Positions 1 to 8,864 of a DNA stretch of 64,000 nt are shown here, one piece after another (the stretch's first letter is position 1; each line of letters opens with the position of its first letter). The translations under genes were made by a program, and so were the position numbers. The notes below the pieces were generated by a model. The model saw nothing but the letters and a program-made list of their open reading frames with translations, did not search any database and was not told where the DNA came from. The stretch is from Antrihabitans auranticaus (lineage in GTDB: Bacteria; Actinomycetota; Actinomycetes; Mycobacteriales; Mycobacteriaceae): NCBI RefSeq assembly GCF_016481275.1, contig NZ_JAEMNW010000001.1:744001-808000 (forward strand), given 5' to 3'.

Positions 1-1
1 A

Positions 2-769
2 ATTCCGTTGGGTATCTACAACTTCACCGAGGCGATGAGCAACGTCGAAAGCGCAGCCGCCGCCGGTGACGACTACAACCTGCGCAGCGTGCTACTCGCA
101 GACGGTGCGGGAGCCGTCATCGGATCGGCCTTCGGTTCCCCCTTCCCGCCCGCCGTGTACATCGGTCACCCGGGCTGGAAGGACGCCGGCGGCCGAATCG
201 GGTACTCGCTGGCCAGCGGGGCGGTCATCGGATTGTTCTGCTTTCTGGGCCTTTTCGGCGTGCTGGCCACGATCTTGCCGATTCCAGCTATCGTCCCGAT
301 CCTGCTCTACATCGGCTTGCTGATCGGCGCGCAGGCCTTTCAGGCTGTGCCCAAGATCCACGCGGTCGCCGTCGTCGCAGCGCTGCTGCCGAACCTTGCG
401 CAATGGGCGACCGGCCTGATCGACAACGCGCTTGCGGCGGCGGGGACGTCCGCCGAGCAGGTCGGTTCGGCTGCGCTGAACCAGAACGGAGTCGTCTACG
501 ACGGGCTGAAGACCCTCGGCGAGGGTGCTGTTCTCACCGGCCTCGTGCTGGGCACGATCGTCACGTTCATCATCGACAAGAAATTCCTCTTCGCCGCGAT
601 CGCCGCAGCGGTCGGTGCCGTGCTCACGTTCATCGGACTGATCCACGGCGAATCCGTTGCGTGGGCTGCCAATCCGGAGGTCGCGCTCGGCTATCTGATG
701 TTCGCGATCATCTGCGTCGGGTACTCGTTCCTGCCGACGGCAAAGCCGGTCGCTAATCTGGCGGAGTGA
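2..769 (+). CDS. NCS2-like permease, C-terminal part (5' truncated by window)
   Basis: An open frame runs in from the window edge, so the gene starts upstream and only the last 255 or so residues are seen. About five hydrophobic segments are visible, for example around residues 70-110 and 175-245. The motif GSPFPPAVYIGHPGWK is typical of transporters related to the xanthine/uracil/adenine permease (NCS2/AzgA) superfamily, which import nucleobases across the cytoplasmic membrane. The substrate cannot be read from this fragment. The TGA stop overlaps the GTG start of the next gene by 4 bases (GTGA), so the two are probably translationally coupled. The family call is by motif recognition. Confidence 0.65.
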   Translation: MPLGIYNFTEAMSNVESAAAAGDDYNLRSVLLADGAGAVIGSAFGSPFPPAVYIGHPGWKDAGGRIGYSLASGAVIGLFCFLGLFGVLATILPIPAIVPILLYIGLLIGAQAFQAVPKIHAVAVVAALLPNLAQWATGLIDNALAAAGTSAEQVGSAALNQNGVVYDGLKTLGEGAVLTGLVLGTIVTFIIDKKFLFAAIAAAVGAVLTFIGLIHGESVAWAANPEVALGYLMFAIICVGYSFLPTAKPVANLAE

Positions 770-1131
770 CGACTGCACGGGTGGACAGCTGGACCTGGTC
801 GGTCCGGCTGTTCAAGACCCGGTCCGCGGCGGCGACCGCGTGCCGGGCAGGGCACGTGCGGGTGAACGGCACCTCGGTGAAGGCCGCGCATCCGGTCAAG
901 ATCGGGGACGAGGTGCGCGTCCGGGTGTCCGGAGTCGAGCGGATCGTCGAAGTCGCGAAGATCGTCACCAAGCGGGTCGGTGCGCCCATCGCCGCAGAAT
1001 GCATCATCGATCGAAGTCCGCCGCCACCGCCGAAAGAGTTACTCGCGTCGATTCCGCAACGCGATCGAGGCGCAGGACGGCCCACCAAACGCGACCGCAG
1101 AGAGATCGAGAAGCTGCTCGGCTATCAGTGA
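766..1131 (+). CDS. S4-domain RNA-binding protein (Hsp15-like)
   Basis: A 121-residue basic protein. Residues 5-65 match an S4 RNA-binding fold of the Hsp15/HslR type (RVDSWTW at the N-terminus, then RLFKTRSAA, GHVRVNG and VKIGDEVRV). Family members bind structured RNA; E. coli Hsp15 binds 50S subunits carrying stalled nascent chains. The tail has a proline run and basic residues. The GTG start overlaps the stop of the permease gene (GTGA), so translation is probably coupled. Its stop overlaps the 3' end of the convergent WS/DGAT gene by 7 bases. Confidence 0.85.
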   Translation: MTTARVDSWTWSVRLFKTRSAAATACRAGHVRVNGTSVKAAHPVKIGDEVRVRVSGVERIVEVAKIVTKRVGAPIAAECIIDRSPPPPPKELLASIPQRDRGAGRPTKRDRREIEKLLGYQ

Positions 1132-2492
1132 TAGATCTTCTCGAGCTCGACAAGCGCCTTTTCCATGTTGTCGAGAATGACGTCGAGGTCGGGCACGGCC
1201 TGGGGGCAGCCGATGAGGCCGACGTCCAAGCGGCCCTCGGTGTTCGTGACCGCGAAGCCGAGCGCATGACCATCGCCGACGGTCGTCGTCGGATACAGGC
1301 TGTGCATCCGCGCACCTCGCCAGAACGTCGCTTCCCTGGCGCCGGGTACGTAGGAGATCGTCACGTTGAACGCAGGCCGAGCGACCGCTGACATGCCCGG
1401 CACACCACCGAGCAGACGCGGGGTCATCGTGACGACCGAGGCGGCGAGCGTCGTCGCCTGACCCATCGCGTCGGCAATCTTGCGGCCGTTCGCCATCGAG
1501 GACTTGATCGTCTTCAGCCGCTCCTCCGGGTAACGGAGGTCGGTGCCGAGCTTGCAGAAGACGGTGCCGACCTTGTCGACGCCCCGCTTATCCGTGTGCC
1601 GGGCGATCGGGACCATTGCAATCAGCGACGAGGTCGGCAACTTCTTGCGCTCCCCCATATAGGTCCGGAGGGCGCCCGAACACATCGCGATGACGATCTC
1701 CTCGACACTCGAGCGCGAGAAGTTGCGGACGTCGGCTATGCGTTCCATCGACCAGGAGCGCGCAACGAGCCTGCGCTCCGTCCCGACCGCAACGTTGAGA
1801 ATCGAATTCGGCGACCGATACGGGACCGCGATGTCGCGGTCGACGAGTGCCTTGCCCATCGCGCGTGCCGAGCCGGGCACCTTGTTCGCGAGGCCGCTGA
1901 CCTGCTTGCTGCCGAACCGGAACAGGGACGACACACTGAGTTCGGGGGGTGGTTCCGGCGCGGTCTCCTGCGGCTTCGGCGCGTCTTCGAAGTGGTGCTC
2001 CCAGATGGTCCGCAGCGCGGTGTCGGACTCGTCCCGCGACAACATCTTGTGGACGAGTTTGAGGATTCCCACGCCGTCCATGAGGCCCTGGTGGACCTTG
2101 ACGTACAACGCGAACCGGCCCTCTTCGAGACCCTCGATCAGGTACGCGAGCCACGCGGGTTTCTTCGGATCGAGCGGCACCGCGTGCAGTTGCGACACGG
2201 TGGCGAGCAGTTCTGTCGTCCCACCGGGGGCAGCAACAGTCGTCCGCTGAATGTGGTAACTCAGGTCGACATCGGTCTCGCGCCACCAGAACCCGTCGGT
2301 GACGCCGATCGGGGCGTCCGGGTTTCGGCGGAAAGTCGAACCGACCCGGCCCGCACTGATCAGCTCGGCGTACAGGTCGTCGACGAACGACCCCTTCGAC
2401 TTCGGCGGCAGATCGAAGACGAGAAGTGCACCGATGTGCGCCCGACTCTCCGACGACTCGGGAAGCATCGACGTTGCTCCGAACGTTTGCAT
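1125..2492 (-). CDS. WS/DGAT-family O-acyltransferase with altered active-site motif
   Basis: A 455-residue protein of the wax ester synthase/diacylglycerol acyltransferase family, which transfers acyl groups from acyl-CoA to alcohols or diacylglycerol for storage lipids. The ATG at 2492 is chosen because AAGGAG lies about 7 nt upstream; the frame stays open to 2600 without a better start. The family active site HHxxxDG reads HQGLMDG here (residues 134-140), so the second histidine is Gln. The usual PLW is PAW, and the ND pair before IAMCSGALR is EE. The fold is intact over full length, so the enzyme may use another chemistry or be weakly active. It is divergent from the GGDEF gene at 2728. 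Confidence 0.85.
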   Translation of the reverse strand: MQTFGATSMLPESSESRAHIGALLVFDLPPKSKGSFVDDLYAELISAGRVGSTFRRNPDAPIGVTDGFWWRETDVDLSYHIQRTTVAAPGGTTELLATVSQLHAVPLDPKKPAWLAYLIEGLEEGRFALYVKVHQGLMDGVGILKLVHKMLSRDESDTALRTIWEHHFEDAPKPQETAPEPPPELSVSSLFRFGSKQVSGLANKVPGSARAMGKALVDRDIAVPYRSPNSILNVAVGTERRLVARSWSMERIADVRNFSRSSVEEIVIAMCSGALRTYMGERKKLPTSSLIAMVPIARHTDKRGVDKVGTVFCKLGTDLRYPEERLKTIKSSMANGRKIADAMGQATTLAASVVTMTPRLLGGVPGMSAVARPAFNVTISYVPGAREATFWRGARMHSLYPTTTVGDGHALGFAVTNTEGRLDVGLIGCPQAVPDLDVILDNMEKALVELEKIYH

Positions 2493-2727
2493 GAGCTCTC
2501 CTTGTCCTGCGCTGCACTTATCTCGCCGCGTACTGGACAAGACCCTTTTTCGGATCGTACAGCGCATAGTCGCCGCACCATCCGGGACAAAAAGCAGCAC
2601 AAAGCGGCCGGTTCACCCACTCGCCTGCGACGTTGCGAAGTACACAGGAAATCGTTGTGAACTACCCCACAACTGGTCGCCCGACCATGATGTAATTGTG
2701 GCTTCTCGATCGAGAGGAGGTCCATCC
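2493..2727. promoter_or_regulatory. Divergent promoter region with inverted repeat
   Basis: This 235-bp gap between the WS/DGAT gene and the diguanylate cyclase gene must hold both promoters. It contains an inverted repeat, GTTGTG at 2654-2659 and CACAAC at 2668-2673 with an 8-nt spacer, followed by a small hairpin GGTCG/CGACC at 2675-2686. No convincing protein-coding frame is seen. A regulator site is possible but unproven. Confidence 0.35.
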
Positions 2728-4089
2728 TTGGACGCTCCCTCGGGCGCGCTCACAGATGTCGCCGAGCGCTACAGACTGCTCGTCGAGCACAGTCCGGACA
2801 CCATCGTCGTTCATGCGGCCGGCCGACTCGTGTACGTGAATCCGGCAGGCGTGCGGCTCCTCGGGGCCGGGTCCGAAGGCGAAATTGTCGGCAGGCCGAT
2901 CAGCGACTTCCTGCACCCCGATTCGTGCGGTCCGCTGCAGGCACGGATCGACAGTCTCGACAGCGAGGGGTCGGTCTCGTGCCCGACCGAGATGGTCGTC
3001 CTCCGGCTCGACGGCCGCCCGGTCGACGTCGAAGCTGTCGGGGTGCGCACGCGATGGGCCGGCCTGTCCGCCTATCAAGTGGTGATTCGCGACCTCACAG
3101 CGCAGAAGCGGGCCGAGGCAGCACTGCGGCGCGCCGAGGAGCATTTCAAGACGGTGGTCTCGTCGCTCAACGAGGGCGTCGTCGTCATCAGCAGGACAGG
3201 GCGCATCGAGTCGGCCAATCCCGCGGCGCGCCGTCTGCTCCACATCGGCCGGCCAGCCGACGGATCGTTTATCAGCGCCTTCGACGTCCCGCTTTTCGAT
3301 ACCGACGGCAACCCGATTCCGCGCAACAACCACCCGGTTCGCCAAGTGCTTCGGTCGGGCGCTTCACTCGGCGGCTTCATCTACGGCGTCGAGCAGACCG
3401 ACGGCACGCGAGCGTGGTTCGCCGGGTCGAGCCGCTTGCTCAACCCGAACGATCCCGATTCCGCCGTTGTCGCGTCGTTCACGGACGTCACCGCGCAGCG
3501 GGCAATCCGTGCTCGCCTCGAGTTCGAGGCGAACCACGACTCGTTGACCGCACTGCCGAATCGTGCCCACATGGTTGCCGGCTTGCGGGACTTCGTGGCG
3601 TCGGCAACGCCTGGTGAGCGGATCGCGGTCCTCTTCATCGATCTCGACGATTTCAAGGTGATCAACGATTCGCTCGGCCACTCGGTCGGCGATGTAGTGC
3701 TGAAGTTGACCGCGACACGGCTACGACAGGCGCTCGGGCCCGGCGACTTGGTCGGCAGACTCGGCGGCGACGAGTTCGTCGCGGTCCTGCCCGGCAACCT
3801 GTCCGGCTACGAGGTCGACCACCTCGTGGACCGCCTGCACGAAGCCGTCAGCGAACCGATCGAACTCGACGGCCGCACATTGCGAGTAGACGCGAGCATC
3901 GGCATCTCGACCGTCGACGCCGCCGATCCCCGGACCGCCGAAGACGTACTGCGCGACGCCGATCTGGCGATGTACGAGGCCAAGATGGCAGGTCGGGGGC
4001 GCAGCCGCTATTTCACCGTCGACCTGCGCGACCGCATGCGGCGTCGCCTCGAAGCCGGGCAAGCCCTCTTCGGCGCCACGACACATTGA
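2728..4089 (+). CDS. Diguanylate cyclase, PAS-PAS-GGDEF
   Basis: A 453-residue soluble protein that should make cyclic di-GMP from two GTP. PAS1 spans about residues 12-125, PAS2 about 136-256 and GGDEF about 265-445. The catalytic signature GRLGGDEF is intact (GGDEF at 346-350). There is no EAL domain, and no RxxD inhibitory-site arginine lies at the expected spacing before it (GPGDLVG). The frame is open far upstream, but that part overlaps the opposite-strand gene. I chose TTG at 2728 because GAGGAGG ends 7 nt before it; GTG at 2698 is the alternative. There is no signal peptide or membrane segment, so sensing is probably cytoplasmic. Confidence 0.9.
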   Translation: MDAPSGALTDVAERYRLLVEHSPDTIVVHAAGRLVYVNPAGVRLLGAGSEGEIVGRPISDFLHPDSCGPLQARIDSLDSEGSVSCPTEMVVLRLDGRPVDVEAVGVRTRWAGLSAYQVVIRDLTAQKRAEAALRRAEEHFKTVVSSLNEGVVVISRTGRIESANPAARRLLHIGRPADGSFISAFDVPLFDTDGNPIPRNNHPVRQVLRSGASLGGFIYGVEQTDGTRAWFAGSSRLLNPNDPDSAVVASFTDVTAQRAIRARLEFEANHDSLTALPNRAHMVAGLRDFVASATPGERIAVLFIDLDDFKVINDSLGHSVGDVVLKLTATRLRQALGPGDLVGRLGGDEFVAVLPGNLSGYEVDHLVDRLHEAVSEPIELDGRTLRVDASIGISTVDAADPRTAEDVLRDADLAMYEAKMAGRGRSRYFTVDLRDRMRRRLEAGQALFGATTH

Positions 4090-4105
4090 CCGAGGCGACG
4101 GCGAC

Positions 4106-4621
4106 CTACCCGACGACCAGGGTCGTCCGGACCGGGGTGACGTTCTTGGTGAGGTCGAGGACCGGGCAGTGCGCGTCGACAACGCGGCCCAGTTCCGCGT
4201 AGCGGTCCGCGGATTCGGGTCCGGTCACCTGAATCTGCACGCGGACTTCGCCGAAACCGGCTCGCACGTCGTCGTCGAGACCGAAGAAGCCACGGACGTC
4301 GAGGTCACCCTCGGCGGTCGCCGAGATGTCGTCGACCGCGATGCCGAGCCGGTCCGCCCAGAAGCGGTAGGTGACGACCTGGCAGGAGATCAGCGAGGCG
4401 AGGTAGAACTCGACCGGGTTGGGCGCAGTGTCTTCGCCGCCGAGCGTCGGCGGTTCGTCGACGTTCACGGTGTACGTTCCCAGCTTGATGGCGGACCCGA
4501 CCGCGCCCTGAGCTGCTCCGGCCGCACGGAACACGACGTGCGCATTGGCGACGTCGGCCGCGACCGCATCCGCTGTCGCATCGATGATTGCGCCGAGCCG
4601 GGTCGAAGATGCTGTTGTCAT
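4106..4621 (-). CDS. OsmC/Ohr-family peroxiredoxin-like protein
   Basis: A 171-residue OsmC-family protein. These are thiol peroxidases acting on organic hydroperoxides and related electrophiles. The two conserved cysteines are present, in LISCQVV on the central helix and in AHCPVLDL near the C-terminus, matching the reactive Cys pair. The ATG at 4621 is preferred over an in-frame start nine codons upstream because homologues start near MTTASST. It lies tail-to-tail with the GGDEF gene and divergent from the MmpL gene, with a 107-bp intergenic region. Confidence 0.85.
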   Translation of the reverse strand: MTTASSTRLGAIIDATADAVAADVANAHVVFRAAGAAQGAVGSAIKLGTYTVNVDEPPTLGGEDTAPNPVEFYLASLISCQVVTYRFWADRLGIAVDDISATAEGDLDVRGFFGLDDDVRAGFGEVRVQIQVTGPESADRYAELGRVVDAHCPVLDLTKNVTPVRTTLVVG

Positions 4622-4728
4622 GTGCCGCAGCGTATTTCTGCAGGCCACCCGGTTGCAGCGGTTGAATTCGTCGTGAATCGAAGTCGATCTAGGCTTGACT
4701 CACATTTTCGCGCCGCCAGGGAGAACAC

Positions 4729-6861
4729 ATGAGTGCCTTTCTTCATCGCATCGGCTCGGCAGGTGCTCTGCACCCATGGCGGTTCATCGGTGTCTGGTTA
4801 CTGCTGCTCGTCCTCGCGTTCGGCTTGGCGGCTGCTGTCGGTGGGTCGCCACACGACAACTACGACATTCCGGGGCTGGAAGCGCAGACGGGCAACGACC
4901 TGCTCAGCGAGCGGTTCCCCGAGTTCTCGGGTGCAGACGCGCGCGTCGTCGTGCATTCCGACGACGGCACGGTACCCGAATCCGAACTGGCCGCGCTATC
5001 GGAACGTTTGACGACCGTGCCCGGCGTGAGTGTCGTTGCTCCGCCACGATATTCGAGCGATCGCGACACGGCCTTGATCGACGTCAACTACAACGTGCCG
5101 GTCACCGACTTCGAGGGCTCGGAAGGCACGGACGCGTTGCGCGACGCGACGGGCCCGATCGAGGACGCAGGCTTCGAGGTCGAGTTGGGCGGCTTGGTCG
5201 CGGAGAACCAATCGGTGCCTTCGGGGACCGCCGAGGCGATCGGCATCCTCGTCGCATTGGGAATTCTCGTCTTCGCCTTCGGTTCGGTCGTTGCGGCCGG
5301 TTTGCCCCTCGCTGTCGCACTGATCGGCGTCGGCATCGGCACCGCACTCATTACGACCATGGCCGGACTCACCGACGTGAGCACTACGGCGCCGACCATC
5401 GCGACGATGGTCGGCATCGGCGTCGGCATCGACTACGCACTCTTGCTGGTGACGCGGTTCGCCGATTATCTGCGCCACGGTGTGCCCGTGATCGAGGCGG
5501 CTGGTCGCGCGAATGCGACCGCGGGCTTGTCGGTCGTCTTTGCCGGTACGACGGTCCTCGTGTCGCTGTTCGGTCTACGGCTGACCGGCCTTCCGGTGTA
5601 TTCGTCGTTCGGCTACGCGACGTTCCTCATGGTCGGTGCCGTCATGCTCGCATCGGTGACCCTCGTGCCCGCACTGTGCGGGCTTGCCGGCAAGCGGGTG
5701 CTGCGTAAGAAACGCCGCGTCGTCGAAGACCCGGCGGCACCACATCGCGTCTCCAAGACCGAACGGTGGGCGGCACGGGTCGGCGACAATCCGTGGCCGT
5801 GGGCGGTGAGCGCGCTGCTGATCCTGTTGCTGCTTGCCGCACCCGTCCTGCAGATGCGCACCTGGCCCCAGGACGCGGGCAGTCAGCCGACGTCGAACAC
5901 CGCCAGGCTGGCCTACGATCTGGTCGACGCGGAGTACGGGCCCGGCGCCAACGGACCGTTTCTCCTCGCGGTCGACCTCCAGCAGGTCTCCGAGCCCGAC
6001 TTGAATGCACTCGTCGCGAAGTTCGCCGCCGACAGCGGTGTGGCAGGCCTGGCACCGGCGATTCGCAACGCGGACGGAACCGCCGCGGTCGTCGCCATCC
6101 AACCCAAGACCGGTCCGCGGGACGCGGCCACCACCGAGACTCTCGAACGGTTGCGTGGTCAGTTGCCGAACGGCGCGCACATCACCGGTATGACGGCAAT
6201 TTTCGCGGACATTTCGGCACGCCTGGCCGAACGGCTCTGGCTGGTCATCTGGGTCGTAGTCGCGCTCGCGGTCGTCCTGCTGACGTGCGTCTTCCGCGCG
6301 CCGATCGTTGCACTCAAAGCGGCCGCGATGAACCTGCTTTCGGTCGCTGCCGCGTACGGCGTGATGGTGGCGGTATTCCAATGGGGTTGGGGCGCAGAGC
6401 TACTCGGGCTCCCCCACTCGGTTCCTGTATCCAGCTGGGTGCCGATCCTGATGTTCACCATTCTGTTCGGACTCTCGATGGACTACGAGGTGTTCCTGCT
6501 CGCACGGGTCCGGGAACTCTGGCTGAAATCGGGAGATCCGCATTCCAGCGTCATTCAGGGACTCGGGTCGACCGGACGGGTCATCACCAGTGCAGGCGCC
6601 ATCATGATCGCGGTGTTCGCCGGGTTCGCGATGGATCCCGACATCACGGTGAAAATGATGGGCGTCGGCCTTGCCACAGCGGTGCTCGTCGACGTGACGA
6701 TCGTGCGAATGGTGCTGGTGCCGGCGACGATGTCGATTCTCGGCAAGGCGAATTGGTGGATCCCCGCGTGGCTCGATCGCATCCTTCCGACGCTCGACGT
6801 CGAAGGGTCACACGGCGAAGCGGATCCCGCCCCCGAACCGAAGTCGGTGCCGGTCAAGTAA
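4729..6861 (+). CDS. MmpL-family (RND) membrane transporter
   Basis: A 710-residue protein with an N-terminal transmembrane helix, a periplasmic domain (about 40-165), a block of about five helices (170-320), a second external domain (about 370-490) and a second helix block. The two Gly-Asp-Tyr-type motifs that carry protons in MmpL proteins are present: GIGVGIDY (D235) and GLSMDY (D585). Family members export cell-envelope lipids or drugs using the proton gradient. An AGGGAG ribosome site precedes the ATG. At about 700 residues it resembles the smaller actinobacterial MmpL paralogues rather than MmpL3, which has a long C-tail. No associated MmpS gene is seen. The 3' end overlaps the convergent sigma gene by 8 bases. 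Confidence 0.9.
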   Translation: MSAFLHRIGSAGALHPWRFIGVWLLLLVLAFGLAAAVGGSPHDNYDIPGLEAQTGNDLLSERFPEFSGADARVVVHSDDGTVPESELAALSERLTTVPGVSVVAPPRYSSDRDTALIDVNYNVPVTDFEGSEGTDALRDATGPIEDAGFEVELGGLVAENQSVPSGTAEAIGILVALGILVFAFGSVVAAGLPLAVALIGVGIGTALITTMAGLTDVSTTAPTIATMVGIGVGIDYALLLVTRFADYLRHGVPVIEAAGRANATAGLSVVFAGTTVLVSLFGLRLTGLPVYSSFGYATFLMVGAVMLASVTLVPALCGLAGKRVLRKKRRVVEDPAAPHRVSKTERWAARVGDNPWPWAVSALLILLLLAAPVLQMRTWPQDAGSQPTSNTARLAYDLVDAEYGPGANGPFLLAVDLQQVSEPDLNALVAKFAADSGVAGLAPAIRNADGTAAVVAIQPKTGPRDAATTETLERLRGQLPNGAHITGMTAIFADISARLAERLWLVIWVVVALAVVLLTCVFRAPIVALKAAAMNLLSVAAAYGVMVAVFQWGWGAELLGLPHSVPVSSWVPILMFTILFGLSMDYEVFLLARVRELWLKSGDPHSSVIQGLGSTGRVITSAGAIMIAVFAGFAMDPDITVKMMGVGLATAVLVDVTIVRMVLVPATMSILGKANWWIPAWLDRILPTLDVEGSHGEADPAPEPKSVPVK

Positions 6862-7342
6862 GTCCGGAGCGTGCACATTCGCGCAGCGCACGATGCTGCA
6901 CAACCCGGACCCGCCCGGCCGGCATGCCCAGCGCCGCGGCAGTATCGACGACGGACATGCCCGCGATCAACCGCAGGATCATGACCTCGCGGGCCATCGG
7001 TTCGAGATCGCCGATGAAGTCGCTCATCCGGTCGCCGGGGTGTAGGCCCTTGCCCTTCGGCCTGGTCGACAACGCCACCGTACGCGCGGTCACGCGGTAC
7101 ACGTGCACCGAAAACGGGCTGGTTCCATGGCGTTCCGGCTCGTACTGGCCGACAACCGATACGCATGCGCGTCTGGCGATGTCGTCCGCGATTGCCCACG
7201 TGCCGGCCTGCTCGCCGACGCGGGCTCGGCAATATCTGACGATCATCGGCCACACCGATGCCGTCACCGTGCGCAATGCTTCCCGGTCTCCCCGGGCTGC
7301 TGACTCTGCGGCGATATGCGCCGCTCGATCGGCCTCGCTCAT
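6854..7342 (-). CDS. SigD-like ECF sigma factor, shortened and diverged
   Basis: A 162-residue protein resembling actinobacterial SigD/ShbA sigma factors. Region 2 begins around VRYCRARVG and region 4 is the C-terminal helix-turn-helix with TAAALGMPAGRVRVVQHRAL. The ATG at 7342 has GAGG 6 nt upstream. Known SigD proteins are about 210 residues and carry a DDVAQE-type core-binding motif; here it reads DDIARR, and the following helix is also unlike the family. An anti-sigma gene is not adjacent; an RsdA homologue lies at 36442-37053. It could be a working alternative sigma factor or a decaying paralogue. Confidence 0.75.
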   Translation of the reverse strand: MSEADRAAHIAAESAARGDREALRTVTASVWPMIVRYCRARVGEQAGTWAIADDIARRACVSVVGQYEPERHGTSPFSVHVYRVTARTVALSTRPKGKGLHPGDRMSDFIGDLEPMAREVMILRLIAGMSVVDTAAALGMPAGRVRVVQHRALRECARSGLT

Positions 7343-7460
7343 GTGTTCCTCCCCGTCACGGCCGACGGGAATGCTCACGACGTCGGCCGACCCAGGAACC
7401 ATTCTGGAACAAGATCGGTTGGCGCGCATCAGGGTTGTCCCCCATCTTTCGATACGCTAA

Positions 7461-8810
7461 CTACCTCTTAGGGGTGATGCGGAAAGCCTGGCCGGCTTCC
7501 GCAATTGCTTTGCGTATCAGGGATTCGTAGCTGTGCGGGTCAGGGAGTGCCGCCGGACTCGAATGAATACACAGGGTCAGCGTGTCGCCGATCGTGTAGA
7601 TCCCGTGTGTGACGCCCATAGCGGGTGAGAGGGCCGGAAAGCCCGCTGTGAAGCGGACCGGTCCGCCGCCGAAACGCAGATTCGCCGGACCACGGTCGAT
7701 GCTCGTGAGGACTGTGTTGCCCGAAACCGTGGCGGGGGTGCGCGACAGGTCGAACCGGACGACTCCTGTCCGAACGAACGCTGCGGGTGTCGCATCGAGC
7801 GATTCCCCCTGGGTTGTGATCGACGGGTGTGCGGCGCGGATTCGGCGCTGTGCGAGCTCTGCTTTGATCAACCTTGCGCGCGCGGCCAGATCGGGCTCGT
7901 GTGGAAACAGGCCGACGCCGACGTTCGAATAATTGTTGCGCGAGGTTCCGCCGACGCGGTGTGCCACCGTGACCTCTGCGCCGAGCCGGCCGGGCACCTC
8001 CGCCCCGCGATCCCTCAGGTAGGTGCTGATGGCAACCGAGAGCGCGGTCAGCGCCACGATCGTGACGGTGAAGTCGGCGCTTCGCAGGGCAGCCAACGGC
8101 ACGACGACGACGTTGGCGCTGTGCAGGCCGTCGGGTCGCCGATTGAAAGCCACGAGTTCGCGCCCGGGCATTTTCGGCGGGAGCTCACCCCGCTCCGCAA
8201 GTGCAACCGATTCGCGGTAGGCGCGTCCGGCCTTCACTCCGGCCGCGATCATGCGGCCGAACTGCACCGGCGCACGGACGACGGATTCGGCGACGAGGGC
8301 GGCTGCCGACGGCGTCGATTCCCGGACGAAGTCCACGCTCTCGTCCGGGCCGAACAATGCTCGCGCAAGCATGGCGGATCCTTGACCGTCGACAAGCGCG
8401 TGCGAGATCTGCAGCACGACGACGACCGCCGGACCGGTGCACTCGGGAGCGTCCCGTACGTCGGTGAAGACGTGCAGCCGCCACGGGCTCACGGTCGGAT
8501 CGACCGTAGTCGCCAAGAGCCCTCCTATGCGGGCCAAGCAACCCGACCACGTCGAGTCTGCCGGTCGCTGGACGACGACGTCGTCCGGCACGATCTCGCG
8601 CGGCACCCAGTGCGGGTAATCGAGATTCCAGGGAACATTTTTGATTCGGACGTTCAGGTCTGCGATCCGCCGAGCTCGCTGGAGAAAAGCCGAGCGCAGT
8701 TCCGCCGAATCGAGCGTCGGCGAATCGAAGCAATACAGCAGAAACTGATCGTTCGGCAGCTTCGCCGACATCCAGTACATCAACGCATCGCGTGCGCGCA
8801 GGCGTGTCAC
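7461..8810 (-). CDS. WS/DGAT-like (condensation-fold) acyltransferase
   Basis: A 449-residue protein of the WS/DGAT or condensation superfamily. The motif region reads ISHALVDGQ (H137, D141), so the second, catalytic histidine and Asp-Gly are kept while the first His is Ser. The C-terminal half has TSIDRGPANLRFGG, similar to DUF1298-type domains. The GTG at 8810 (VTRLRARDALMYWM) is the likely start; the longer open frame to 9074 overlaps the divergent CPBP gene and looks non-coding. No strong ribosome site is visible, which fits a leaderless transcript. The acyl acceptor is unknown. Confidence 0.7.
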   Translation of the reverse strand: MTRLRARDALMYWMSAKLPNDQFLLYCFDSPTLDSAELRSAFLQRARRIADLNVRIKNVPWNLDYPHWVPREIVPDDVVVQRPADSTWSGCLARIGGLLATTVDPTVSPWRLHVFTDVRDAPECTGPAVVVVLQISHALVDGQGSAMLARALFGPDESVDFVRESTPSAAALVAESVVRAPVQFGRMIAAGVKAGRAYRESVALAERGELPPKMPGRELVAFNRRPDGLHSANVVVVPLAALRSADFTVTIVALTALSVAISTYLRDRGAEVPGRLGAEVTVAHRVGGTSRNNYSNVGVGLFPHEPDLAARARLIKAELAQRRIRAAHPSITTQGESLDATPAAFVRTGVVRFDLSRTPATVSGNTVLTSIDRGPANLRFGGGPVRFTAGFPALSPAMGVTHGIYTIGDTLTLCIHSSPAALPDPHSYESLIRKAIAEAGQAFRITPKR

Positions 8811-8864
8811 GTCGTCACCGTAGCCAGTAAGCTGGCGTCTACTCGACGTCGAGGAGTAAGTGCT

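Noticed and set aside
2299-2727. N-terminal extension of the GGDEF protein
   Set aside because: It overlaps the opposite-strand WS/DGAT gene and its promoter, and a GAGGAGG-TTG start lies at 2728, just before the PAS domain.
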